Below are positions 8,407-16,708 of a stretch of DNA of 64,000 nucleotides, one piece after another (positions within the stretch are counted from its first letter, which is position 1; each line of letters begins with the position of its first letter). Under the pieces are notes generated by a model. That model saw only the letters and a list, made by a program, of their open reading frames with translations, was not told the origin of the DNA and ran no database searches. A program made the translations under genes and the position numbers. The stretch is from the NCBI GenBank assembly GCA_002840975.1, contig PHDN01000005.1:112177-176176 (forward strand). The letters are read 5' to 3'. The DNA comes from Bacteroidetes bacterium HGW-Bacteroidetes-16. GTDB taxonomy: Bacteria; Bacteroidota; Bacteroidia; Bacteroidales; F082.

Positions 8407-8450
8407 GTTTCCATCAAAGTTACCAACCCGTGGCATCAAATTTGGAGGTG

Positions 8451-8458
8451 CAAATGTA
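8451..8458 (-). promoter_or_regulatory. -7 element TACATTTG for the tRNA unit
   Basis: On the minus strand TACATTTG matches TAnnTTTG 45 bases before tRNA-Gly. A TTTG lies 21 bases further upstream at the spacing of the Bacteroidota -33 element. Confidence 0.6.
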
Positions 8459-8508
8459 AAACAATTTTTATAAAACCTACAAATAAAATACAGTTTTTTT
8501 CCTTCCGG

Positions 8509-11130
8509 TTATTTTTGGGCATTTCCCAACAACTTTTTTATCTCATTCAACTTCATTAAGGCTTCCACAGGTGTCAACACATCAATATTGGTGTTCAGGA
8601 TGTCGGCTTTTATCTGTAACAGCAACGGATCGTCCAGTTGAATAAAACTCAATTGCATGTGATCAGGGTTGCTGGTCTTTTTTATAGCCTGGTTTAATGC
8701 TTCACTGCTGTGGTTTTTTTCCAGAATGGTCAGCATCTGCCTTGCCCGTTCCAACACCTTTCGTGGCATACCGGCCATTTCGGCCACATGGATACCAAAA
8801 CTATGTTCGCTTCCTCCTTTTTTGAGTTTGCGCAGAAAAATAACCTGGTTGCCGATTTCTTTCACTGTTACATGATAGTTCTTAATCCGTGCCATGGTAG
8901 TGGTCATCTCATTCAATTCATGATAATGGGTGGCGAAAAGTACCTTTGCCCGGTATGCAGGGTGATTATGCAGGTATTCAGCGATGCTCCAGGCGATGGA
9001 GATGCCATCATAGGTACTTGTTCCTCTTCCAATTTCGTCAAGCAAAATCAGGCTCCGACTCGAAATATTGTTCAGGATGCTGGCGGTTTCGTTCATCTCT
9101 ACCATAAAAGTAGATTCGCCTGATGAGATATTATCCGAAGCACCCACCCGGGTGAATAACTTATCTACAATACCCAATTTTGCAGAATCGGCAGGCACAA
9201 AACATCCCATCTGTGCTAACAATACGATTAAGGCCGTCTGGCGCAACAGAGCCGACTTACCCGACATGTTAGGTCCGGTAATCATGATGATTTGCTGTTT
9301 GGCATGATCCAGAAATAGATCGTTGGCAATATAACTTTCTCCGGGAGGCAGGTTTTTTTCAATCACGGGATGACGCCCCCCTTTGATATCAATGGCCAAA
9401 TCTTCATTGAGATCGGGCCGCGAATAGTTGTTATCAACTGAGATGCGTGCAAACGAATCCAGACAATCCAGTCCTGCAATCAGATTGGCATCGAGCTGTA
9501 CCGGATCCACAAAACCAGATGTAAAATGCACCAACGCCTCAAAATATTTCTGTTCCAGCACTTCCATTTTTTCTTCGGCACCAAGAATCTTTTGTTCATA
9601 TTCCTTTAACTCTTCAGTAATATACCGCTCACCGCTGGTCAGGGTCTGCTTGCGAAGCCATTCTGGTGGCACCTTGTCTTTATGGGTATTGGTTACCTCC
9701 AGGTAATATCCGAACACGTTGTTAAAACCAATTTTTAACGATGAAATTCCGGTTCGCTCAGTTTCCTGTTTCACCAGGTTTTTTAGATAATCTTTGCCAC
9801 TGAAGGCCAGGTTTCTTAACTCATCGAGTTCAGGTGAAACGCCAGAGGCAATAACATTCCCCTTCGAAAGTACAGCGGGTGGTTCTTCAGTTAGTTGTGA
9901 GGACAATTTTTCGATTAATATCTGACAGGGGTTGAGCTGATCAGCGATAGGGCTTAACGACTCATTACCAGTATTTTTACATAATTTTCGCAACCTTTCA
10001 ACAGCCTGGAGCGCACGCTTTAGCTGAATTAATTCACGTGGGTTCACACGACCTGTTGCCACTTTGGAGATTAATCGTTCCAGATCACCTGTCTGTGCAA
10101 TTTCGCCATGTAGTTGCTTTTCGAAATCAAGGTTCTTCAATAAAAATTCTACGACGTTTAACCGGTCGTTGATTGCCTTGAGGTCTTTTAACGGAAGTGT
10201 AATCCATCGGCGCATCATCCTGGCTCCCATAGGCGAAGCCGTGTGATCAATAACATCGAGTAAGGTAATAGCGCCCGGACTTAAGGGTGCTATAAGTTCC
10301 AGGTTTCGGACAGTAAATTTATCAAGCCACACGTAACGGCCTTCGTCGATGCGGCTTAACTTACTAATGTGATCAATTTTATCGTGATGCGTTTCAAGAA
10401 GGTAATGAATACATGCCCCGGCCGCTACAACTCCTTTGTCCAACGACTCTACCCCGAAGCCTTTTAGAGAGGTTGTATGAAAATGTTTAAGTAACACCGT
10501 CTGAGCAAAATCATCACTAAACACCCAATCATCGAAATAAGCCTGACAATAGCCATTGCCAAAATGCTGTTGAAACTGATCGCGAAACTGTCGTTGGATC
10601 ACCACTTCGCTTGGGGCAAAACCCTGGAGTAATTTATCTACGTATTCAATACTGCCTTCAGCTAAAAAAAATTCACCAGTACTGATATCTACAAAGCTTA
10701 CGCCCAAATTGCCCGTGGTGAGGTGCACCGCTGCCAGAAAATTATTTTCTTTTTGTTCCAGTACATTGTCGTTAAGTGTAACGCCAGGAGTTACCAACTC
10801 GGTAACACCCCTTTTGACGATGGTTTTGGTCAGCTTGGGGTCCTCAAGCTGATCGCAGATGGCGACCCGATGCCCGGCCCTCACCAGTTTTGGCAAATAG
10901 GTGTCGAGAGAATGATATGGAAATCCGGCCAATTCGACAAAGGAAGCAGCACCATTGCGCCGCTTAGTGAGTACAATTCCCAAAATAGCCGATGTTCGGA
11001 TGGCATCTGCACCAAATGTTTCATAAAAATCGCCCACCCTGAATAGAAGCAACGCGTCAGGATACTTTGCCTTGATCTGGTAAAATTGCTTCATCAACGG
11101 TGTCTCAACATATTTTGTTTCTGTGCTCAA
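8509..11130 (-). CDS. mutS: DNA mismatch repair protein MutS
   Basis: About 873 residues. It begins with the mismatch-reading domain (LLFRVGDFYETFG, containing the Phe-Tyr-Glu that stacks on mispaired bases), followed by connector, lever and clamp domains. The ATPase has Walker A GPNMSGKS, Walker B LLDEIGRGTSTYDG and the signature STFMVEM. It binds mismatches and recruits MutL. The frame is open to 11286, but a TATCTTTG promoter element at 11147-11154 means transcripts start inside that extension. I therefore place the start at TTG 11130, which gives the family's usual length; ATG 11094 (861 residues) is the alternative. It is divergent from the methyltransferase gene at 11214. Confidence 0.93.
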   Translation of the reverse strand: MSTETKYVETPLMKQFYQIKAKYPDALLLFRVGDFYETFGADAIRTSAILGIVLTKRRNGAASFVELAGFPYHSLDTYLPKLVRAGHRVAICDQLEDPKLTKTIVKRGVTELVTPGVTLNDNVLEQKENNFLAAVHLTTGNLGVSFVDISTGEFFLAEGSIEYVDKLLQGFAPSEVVIQRQFRDQFQQHFGNGYCQAYFDDWVFSDDFAQTVLLKHFHTTSLKGFGVESLDKGVVAAGACIHYLLETHHDKIDHISKLSRIDEGRYVWLDKFTVRNLELIAPLSPGAITLLDVIDHTASPMGARMMRRWITLPLKDLKAINDRLNVVEFLLKNLDFEKQLHGEIAQTGDLERLISKVATGRVNPRELIQLKRALQAVERLRKLCKNTGNESLSPIADQLNPCQILIEKLSSQLTEEPPAVLSKGNVIASGVSPELDELRNLAFSGKDYLKNLVKQETERTGISSLKIGFNNVFGYYLEVTNTHKDKVPPEWLRKQTLTSGERYITEELKEYEQKILGAEEKMEVLEQKYFEALVHFTSGFVDPVQLDANLIAGLDCLDSFARISVDNNYSRPDLNEDLAIDIKGGRHPVIEKNLPPGESYIANDLFLDHAKQQIIMITGPNMSGKSALLRQTALIVLLAQMGCFVPADSAKLGIVDKLFTRVGASDNISSGESTFMVEMNETASILNNISSRSLILLDEIGRGTSTYDGISIAWSIAEYLHNHPAYRAKVLFATHYHELNEMTTTMARIKNYHVTVKEIGNQVIFLRKLKKGGSEHSFGIHVAEMAGMPRKVLERARQMLTILEKNHSSEALNQAIKKTSNPDHMQLSFIQLDDPLLLQIKADILNTNIDVLTPVEALMKLNEIKKLLGNAQK

Positions 11131-11146
11131 CTTATTTTTTTTATAA

Positions 11147-11154
11147 CAAAGATA
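11147..11154 (-). promoter_or_regulatory. -7 element TATCTTTG for mutS
   Basis: The minus strand reads TATCTTTG 16 bases before the proposed TTG start, with a TTG 21 bases further upstream. It decides the start of mutS by ruling out the longer reading frame. Confidence 0.6.
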
Positions 11155-11187
11155 ACATTTGAAGCTGATTGTTATCAATAACCACCG

Positions 11188-11195
11188 TATTTTTG
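11188..11195 (+). promoter_or_regulatory. -7 element TATTTTTG for the RNA methyltransferase
   Basis: TATTTTTG matches TAnnTTTG and ends 18 bases before ATG 11214. With the mutS element it forms a compact divergent promoter region. Confidence 0.5.
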
Positions 11196-11213
11196 CCACA
11201 AGATGCCTAGAAA

Positions 11214-11741
11214 ATGAGAAAATTAAAAAATGAAGAATTGAACAGGATTTCCCTGAATGAGTATAAAAATGCAAAAAAGAATCCATTGGTAGTTGTGCTC
11301 GACAATATCAGGAGCCAAAGCAATATTGGATCTGTATTTCGTACATCCGATGCGTTTGCAGTAAAACAGATCGTACTCTGTGGAATTACGGCAAACCCAC
11401 CACAGCGCGAAATTCACAAAACTGCGCTTGGAGCCACCGATTCGGTCGATTGGGAATACAAATCCACAACAATAGAAGCGGTAACCAACCTCAGGGATCG
11501 CGGATATAAAATAATTTCTATCGAACAGACAGAACATGCTATCCCGTTGCCCCTGTTTGAAATTGAAAAAAATAAAAAATACGCCCTCGTGTTCGGAAAC
11601 GAAATTAACGGTGTGGAAGACGCTGTTATTCAGCAATCTGACTTTTGCATAGAAATTCCCCAATGGGGCACAAAGCATTCATTGAACATTAGTGTAAGCG
11701 TTGGAATTGTACTTTGGGACATCTTATTAAAATTGAAATAG
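11214..11741 (+). CDS. SpoU/TrmH-family RNA 2'-O-ribose methyltransferase
   Basis: A 175-residue SPOUT enzyme consisting of the catalytic domain only. Motif 1 is NIRSQSNIGSVFRT with the catalytic arginine, motif 2 is LVFGNEINGV and motif 3 is IPQWGTKHSLNISVSVGI. The last two form the trefoil knot that binds S-adenosylmethionine. It would methylate a ribose 2'-OH in tRNA or rRNA; the site cannot be told from sequence, since no extra RNA-binding domain is present. Short TrmH-like proteins of this size are common in Bacteroidota. Confidence 0.88.
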   Translation: MRKLKNEELNRISLNEYKNAKKNPLVVVLDNIRSQSNIGSVFRTSDAFAVKQIVLCGITANPPQREIHKTALGATDSVDWEYKSTTIEAVTNLRDRGYKIISIEQTEHAIPLPLFEIEKNKKYALVFGNEINGVEDAVIQQSDFCIEIPQWGTKHSLNISVSVGIVLWDILLKLK

Positions 11742-11816
11742 TTACCCATTATTGAAACAATTAATATTTTTGAGCGTAAAATCAAACATTATGCATATTT
11801 TCGTTTAATATTTTAT

Positions 11817-11824
11817 TACTTTTG
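11817..11824 (+). promoter_or_regulatory. -7 element TACTTTTG (distal) of the OmpA/TPR gene
   Basis: TACTTTTG matches TAnnTTTG, 105 bases upstream of the ATG at 11930. A second identical element lies at 11888-11895, so the gene may have two start sites or a long leader. Confidence 0.5.
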
Positions 11825-11887
11825 CGTTATTAACAAGACGTTCTTAACAATTAACCTATCAATCATATATCTAAAAGATTAAAAAAA

Positions 11888-11895
11888 ATACTTTT
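11888..11895 (+). promoter_or_regulatory. -7 element TACTTTTG (proximal) of the OmpA/TPR gene
   Basis: Same octamer as the distal copy, 34 bases before ATG 11930, within a strongly AT-rich leader. Confidence 0.55.
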
Positions 11896-11929
11896 GTAAT
11901 CATTAATACCTACAATAAACTTTACTAAC

Positions 11930-14431
11930 ATGAAAAAAGCTTATTCTTTATTAACCAAAGCACTGATCTTAAGCATGGTCATGGCTTTACCATTGTCATT
12001 CCTTGCTCAGGAAACCGGGGATTCCAAAGCTGAAAAACAGGAAAAGAAAAGTTCTTCCTTTTCACCCTTCTGGTACATTGAAGGTGAAATCGGGCCATCC
12101 TGGTCACACGCTGACTTAAGCCGTTACAATTTTGCTCCTGATTTTGGATACACCAATATCAATGGAGTCTTAGGTCTCGGCCGGCAATTAACATCTGTTT
12201 TTAGTGCATATGGACATATTGACAGAGGTTTTTTTGAAGGTGAAAAAAAGAATGTGGCTACCACAAGCATACCTAACGCTCAATGGGGTCGGGATATGTA
12301 TTTCCTGACCGACTACTTCGGCGGAAACCTGAATCTTGGCATCAATATTTCAAACCTCATAAGTGGTTATCACGAACGTCTGATTGACTTTGGTATTCAC
12401 GGGGGTGTTGGCCAGGCTCAATGGATTTCAAAAACTTACGACCTGAACACCGACGCCAGAATAATGACCAATGGGGCGAAAGGGACAAAATCAGGCGGAA
12501 CAGGAAGCGGTATCAGTGACAGAAACATTGATCTTACAGTGCCTGTTGGTTTTAATGTCAATTTTAAAGTGAGCGATAAGTGGGATGTATATGGTGACTA
12601 TACCTATACCTGGATGTCTACTGATTATGCAGATGGAGCCAAACATGGAGCCATGGCCGTAAAAAATGATGTGTTTTCACACTTTAATATCGGTGCCCGC
12701 TACAAATTTGGCGGTAACAACACCAAGAAAATGGCTGCAAACTTCGAAAAAGTAGAGTTGAAAGCTACACCTGATCCATTAGAAGAAAGAGGTGACAGCA
12801 TAGAAGTAACCATCAAAGGAACTTTCCCTCCCAAATATTTTGGGAAAAAGGCGGTGATGTGTTTTGCTCCTGTGTTGACTTACGAAGGTGGACAAACTGC
12901 ATTCCCACCAATGAAATTTAAAGGTGAAGATGTGACCGGTGACGGGAACCTGGTTCCCTATGGCAATGGTGGATCGTTTACCTACACTGGTAAAATACCT
13001 TACACCCCAGCCATGGATGTAGCTGAACTCTCTGTAGCGCCCGTGATTTATACATACGATGGTGAAAACTATGAGACATGCGAAGCAGCGGCTAATGCGA
13101 AAGGAGCCATTATTGCACCTGAACGGAAAATGGCTGACGGTACTGTTCATACCTCCAACTGGTATAGAGACACTGAGGTACTTGCCTGGGCTTCTGATGC
13201 TTACGAAAAAGAAACTCTCAGCACGGTAAAATCTGATCTATTCTTCCAGGTAAACCTGGCTCAACTGAACATGAAACTGCCTCTCAACAAAAAAGATGAA
13301 AACTTTAACGCTTTAAAGAATAACCTGTCAGATGTGGAAAAAGGCTGGGTTATCAGAGATGTGACTATCAATGGTTGGGCTTCACCTGAAGGAGAAGAAA
13401 CCTTCAACGAAGGTCTCTCACAACGTCGTGCCGAAACAGCTCAGAAATTCATGAACGACAAATTTGTAAAAGCCGCTAAAACCAACAAAGCCATTGATCC
13501 AAAGACTGTTAATTACGTTGTGAAATCAAATGGTCCCGATTGGAACGGCTTTATGAAAGCAGTTCAAAATTCATCCATTCAGGACAAGAGTGCCATCCTC
13601 AATGTTGTGAATTCTTCTGATCAAAGCAAAAAAGAAGAAGAAATCAGAAACATGATTTTAATCTATCCTGAACTCGAACGCGACATTCTTCCTCCGCTTA
13701 GACGTGCCAACATTGAAGTGACCACCTATATGCCGAAGAAGACGGACGAACAGCTTGCAAACCTTTCCACAACAGATCCTAAATCGCTGGAAATAGAAGA
13801 GTTGCACTATGCCGCCACATTAACAAATGACAACGGAAATAAAAGGATGATTTACGGTTCTATTATGGAGTACTACCCCAACGACTGGAGAGCCGTTAAT
13901 AATGCAGCAGCTGTTGAATTGGCAGAAGGCAATCTGGAAATTGCGAAAGCGCTGTTGACAAAAGCACTTGAGATGAACGAAAATTCATTCGAAGTACACA
14001 ACAACATGGGTGCTTATTACATGATGACTGGCGATTATTTGAGTGCTGAAAAAAGTTATATCAAAGCACAAAGCCTTGGCGGTGATGAAAATTACAACTT
14101 AGGTATCGTCAATATTGCCAAAGGTGATTATGCAAAAGCCGAGATGCTGTTAAAAGCCGCCAACTGCGATTTCAATAAAGGCTTGGCTCAACTGTTAAAT
14201 GGCAATAACGCCGGTGCAGAATCCACATTCAAATGTGCTCCACAAGATGCAGAAACCATGTACTTGTTGGCCATCACTGGTGCCCGTACCGACAACAAAT
14301 CGATGATGCTTGATTATCTTGGACAATCGATCAAGGCGGATGCCGCAGTAGCTAAGGTTGCCGCTTTAGACAGGGAATTCATTAAATATTACAACGATCC
14401 TGACTTCCAGGCTGTTGTAAACATGAAATAG
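11930..14431 (+). CDS. Outer-membrane protein: barrel-like N-terminus, OmpA-like region and TPR repeats
   Basis: 833 residues with a signal peptide (residues 1-27, cleavage near LSFLAQ). About residues 30-270 alternate aromatic and polar residues as in a porin-like barrel, ending YKFGG. A middle region of about 190 residues has an all-beta pattern. Around residues 430-600, WASPEGEETFNEGLSQRRAE matches the core of OmpA-type peptidoglycan-binding domains. The C-terminal 200 residues are tetratricopeptide repeats (AAAVELAEGNLEIAKALLTKALEM at the start). It probably anchors the outer membrane to peptidoglycan and serves as a scaffold in the periplasm. Single gene with its own promoters and a strong terminator at 14449. 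Confidence 0.8.
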   Translation: MKKAYSLLTKALILSMVMALPLSFLAQETGDSKAEKQEKKSSSFSPFWYIEGEIGPSWSHADLSRYNFAPDFGYTNINGVLGLGRQLTSVFSAYGHIDRGFFEGEKKNVATTSIPNAQWGRDMYFLTDYFGGNLNLGINISNLISGYHERLIDFGIHGGVGQAQWISKTYDLNTDARIMTNGAKGTKSGGTGSGISDRNIDLTVPVGFNVNFKVSDKWDVYGDYTYTWMSTDYADGAKHGAMAVKNDVFSHFNIGARYKFGGNNTKKMAANFEKVELKATPDPLEERGDSIEVTIKGTFPPKYFGKKAVMCFAPVLTYEGGQTAFPPMKFKGEDVTGDGNLVPYGNGGSFTYTGKIPYTPAMDVAELSVAPVIYTYDGENYETCEAAANAKGAIIAPERKMADGTVHTSNWYRDTEVLAWASDAYEKETLSTVKSDLFFQVNLAQLNMKLPLNKKDENFNALKNNLSDVEKGWVIRDVTINGWASPEGEETFNEGLSQRRAETAQKFMNDKFVKAAKTNKAIDPKTVNYVVKSNGPDWNGFMKAVQNSSIQDKSAILNVVNSSDQSKKEEEIRNMILIYPELERDILPPLRRANIEVTTYMPKKTDEQLANLSTTDPKSLEIEELHYAATLTNDNGNKRMIYGSIMEYYPNDWRAVNNAAAVELAEGNLEIAKALLTKALEMNENSFEVHNNMGAYYMMTGDYLSAEKSYIKAQSLGGDENYNLGIVNIAKGDYAKAEMLLKAANCDFNKGLAQLLNGNNAGAESTFKCAPQDAETMYLLAITGARTDNKSMMLDYLGQSIKADAAVAKVAALDREFIKYYNDPDFQAVVNMK

Positions 14432-14448
14432 AAATTGCTTTTTTCATG

Positions 14449-14481
14449 AAAAAGCCCCGGCAAGTTGCCGGGGCTTTTTTT
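14449..14481. terminator. Strong bidirectional terminator
   Basis: AAAAAGCCCCGGCAA pairs with TTGCCGGGGCTTTTT around a very short loop. It serves the OmpA/TPR gene (plus) and faces the kinase gene (minus). Confidence 0.9.
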
Positions 14482-14533
14482 GTTGCTTCTCACCAGGGCA
14501 AAATTCGATTGCCAGATTAGAAAAGATTGTTCA

Positions 14534-15166
14534 TTAAAAAGTAATCCTGTGAATCCCGGGTTTATGCTCCTGTTTGATGACCTCAATAATTGAGTTATAG
14601 TCGGTCCGGTTCCGAACAAAATCGATTTGGTTGGTATCGAGAATTAAAGTGGTGAGGTTGGGTTGTTGTTTGATAAAGTCGATATACCCTTCCTGGATTT
14701 TATCCAGGTATTCATCCTTAATCTCCTGTTCGTACGATCGTCCCCGCAGCTTGATGTTTTGCTGCAATTTGGGCGTATTCACGTACAAAAAAACGAATAA
14801 ATCCGGTTTTGGAAGCTGGTGATTTATGATGTTAAAAAAACGAACGTATAAAGCCAACTCAGCAGGAGGAAGTGTCTTTTGCGCGAAAATCAATGATTTC
14901 ACGATAAAATAATCCGAAATGGTAAACGACTTAAATAAATCTTGTGTTCCCAATTGGTCGGTTAACTGCTGAAATCTGGATGCCAGAAAGGACATCTCCA
15001 ACGGAAAAGCATATTTCTCCTGGTCCTTGTAAAACTTGGGGAGGAAGGCATTATCTTCAAATTGCTCCAGTATCAATTTGGCGTTGAATTCCTCAGCAAT
15101 CATGGTGGCCAGGCTCGTTTTCCCGGCTCCGATGTTTCCTTCGATGGCTATAAAATTGTACCTCAT
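14534..15166 (-). CDS. Deoxynucleoside kinase
   Basis: 210 residues. The P-loop is AIEGNIGAGKTSLA directly at the N-terminus, and the lid-region arginines appear in KLRGRSYEQEIKDEYL, both typical of the dCK/dGK family. It phosphorylates deoxynucleosides for salvage into dNTPs. The frame extends eight codons further, but ATG 15166 overlaps the folK stop in the sequence ATGA and starts right before the first beta strand, so I choose it. Translationally coupled to folK; this kinase-folK pair is common in Bacteroidota. Confidence 0.9.
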   Translation of the reverse strand: MRYNFIAIEGNIGAGKTSLATMIAEEFNAKLILEQFEDNAFLPKFYKDQEKYAFPLEMSFLASRFQQLTDQLGTQDLFKSFTISDYFIVKSLIFAQKTLPPAELALYVRFFNIINHQLPKPDLFVFLYVNTPKLQQNIKLRGRSYEQEIKDEYLDKIQEGYIDFIKQQPNLTTLILDTNQIDFVRNRTDYNSIIEVIKQEHKPGIHRITF

Positions 15167-15672
15167 GCCTGCTCCATTTGATAATGCCATACCTTTCCCT
15201 GGTCTTCACACCGTTTTAAAAGTTCAAGTTGATCCACTTGTAAAACCGGGTGAATAAATCCTGAAGCGATTTCTACCAGCGGCGTTAATGTGAATTTGCG
15301 CTCATGGAGCCTTCGATGCGGGATGACCAGGTCATCCGAATGAATTACTTCATTGTTGAAATACAATAAATCGATGTCTATATTTCTGGAGCAATATCCC
15401 TCACCAACCGCTTTTACCCTGCCTAATTCCTTTTCAATACGCCTGGTAAGTTGGTGTACTTCAGTGGCTGAATAGTCTGTTTGTACCTGAATCACCTGAT
15501 TCAGAAAAAAGGTGTCCGCTTCAAACCCCCATGGCTCCGATTCGTACAATCCCGAAGCGGACAATACTTTGCCGAGCCGCTGTTCGAGCAGTTCAAAAGA
15601 TTTACGAATGAATTCTAACCTGGGATGGACATTGCTTCCCAGTAAAAGAAAAACCTGATTTTTTATTGGCAT
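15163..15672 (-). CDS. folK: 2-amino-4-hydroxy-6-hydroxymethyldihydropteridine diphosphokinase
   Basis: A 169-residue enzyme of folate synthesis that transfers pyrophosphate from ATP to the pterin alcohol. Visible motifs are the N-terminal LLLGSN, the pterin-binding ESEPWGF, and the ATP/Mg-binding RNIDIDLLYF with two aspartates followed by IPHRRLHER. Length is normal. A TAGTTTTG promoter element lies 20-30 bases upstream, and the stop overlaps the deoxynucleoside kinase start. Confidence 0.93.
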   Translation of the reverse strand: MPIKNQVFLLLGSNVHPRLEFIRKSFELLEQRLGKVLSASGLYESEPWGFEADTFFLNQVIQVQTDYSATEVHQLTRRIEKELGRVKAVGEGYCSRNIDIDLLYFNNEVIHSDDLVIPHRRLHERKFTLTPLVEIASGFIHPVLQVDQLELLKRCEDQGKVWHYQMEQA

Positions 15673-15692
15673 AACAACTATTGACAGGAATG

Positions 15693-15700
15693 CAAAACTA
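15693..15700 (-). promoter_or_regulatory. -7 element TAGTTTTG for folK and the kinase
   Basis: On the minus strand TAGTTTTG matches TAnnTTTG, 20 bases before ATG 15672. Confidence 0.55.
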
Positions 15701-15852
15701 GTAAATCTTCGTGCCTATAGCAAACCTAAAAATTAGAAATCCCGAAATGTGGATGTGGTTAAAAAGGCCTTATTAATTGATCTTGGAAAGTAGGTTCCTT
15801 GCCTTTTCTGAATAATACCCATTTTCTTTTTGAAGGTCTTCTAAAAACGGGA

Positions 15853-16578
15853 TTAAATTTGACCCAATCGATGCAACAAGCTACGGATCTTTTTATCATA
15901 TTGTGTGTCGGTGGCCCACTTTCCCGTCAGGTCAACAATCTCTTCTGCACTACCCCGTTCCACAAAACGAAAACGCTCATCTACCAGGTCTGTATTCAGC
16001 TTTTCGGTGGAAGCATACGCTTTCAGGTGTTGGATGTGTGCGCGAACACCTGTGCGCGAATCAATGAATGATAACCCCTTTTCACCTTTGCCCGTAACAC
16101 CCAAACCACAATAATTATGTTGTTGGCTGTCCACATCGCCTCCAAAACGAAGGAAACCCGTTTCGAGACACATTTGGGTGAACGCCACGTCCGGGTTAAC
16201 GCCTTCTATTGCCGATTCCTCTATATATAATCTGGCCAGATGGCGGGCAGTAGAAAGGCCTATATGGTGGTTGTTTTGCAGAAGAAATGCCTCTAGTTGC
16301 TCCTCGCTGGTCACTCCCAATGCCATAATTTGTTCAGATGGAAGCAAACGTACGCTTATCGTTGTCTTTGGATAAAAACGAGCCCAATAATAATCGACCG
16401 GAACAATGGCCGTCAACCCCGACAGGTTAACCGATAAAGTAAGTTGTTGTTGATAACCGATAAACTTTTGATTCGCATTTCCCCAAGTCGGGTTGCTTTC
16501 AGAATACGTGTAAGTACTTGTACACACTATCATCAGCAGCAAAGTAAACACGACTGGTTTATTGAATATCAACCTCAT
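15853..16578 (-). CDS. Secreted glucosaminidase-domain protein (GH73-type)
   Basis: 241 residues with an N-terminal signal peptide (hydrophobic residues 8-22). The C-terminal 140 residues are a glucosaminidase domain: YIEESAIEGVNPDVAFTQM, then LETGFLRFGG with the predicted catalytic glutamate, then HNYCGLG. These enzymes cleave N-acetylglucosamine linkages in peptidoglycan. The region before the domain (about residues 30-100) is not recognised. It lies alone between folK and sppA, transcribed away from sppA. Confidence 0.82.
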   Translation of the reverse strand: MRLIFNKPVVFTLLLMIVCTSTYTYSESNPTWGNANQKFIGYQQQLTLSVNLSGLTAIVPVDYYWARFYPKTTISVRLLPSEQIMALGVTSEEQLEAFLLQNNHHIGLSTARHLARLYIEESAIEGVNPDVAFTQMCLETGFLRFGGDVDSQQHNYCGLGVTGKGEKGLSFIDSRTGVRAHIQHLKAYASTEKLNTDLVDERFRFVERGSAEEIVDLTGKWATDTQYDKKIRSLLHRLGQI

Positions 16579-16675
16579 ACAACCTTTTTAGCATCATCGA
16601 ATTTGCCGGTTAAAGATCATTTAATTGGTGGATTTATTTCCGGAAGGGCATATAATATTATTCACAAATATTTGT

Positions 16676-16683
16676 TAATATTG
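16676..16683 (+). promoter_or_regulatory. Variant -7 element TAATATTG for sppA
   Basis: TAATATTG differs from TAnnTTTG by one base and ends 25 bases before ATG 16709. The same octamer precedes both barrel genes at 50978 and 51773. Confidence 0.4.
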
Positions 16684-16708
16684 CTTCTAAATCAATCCAA
16701 CTTCAGCC

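Noticed and set aside
11131..11286. N-terminal extension of MutS
   Set aside because: It would start upstream of the TATCTTTG promoter element and adds residues absent from the family.
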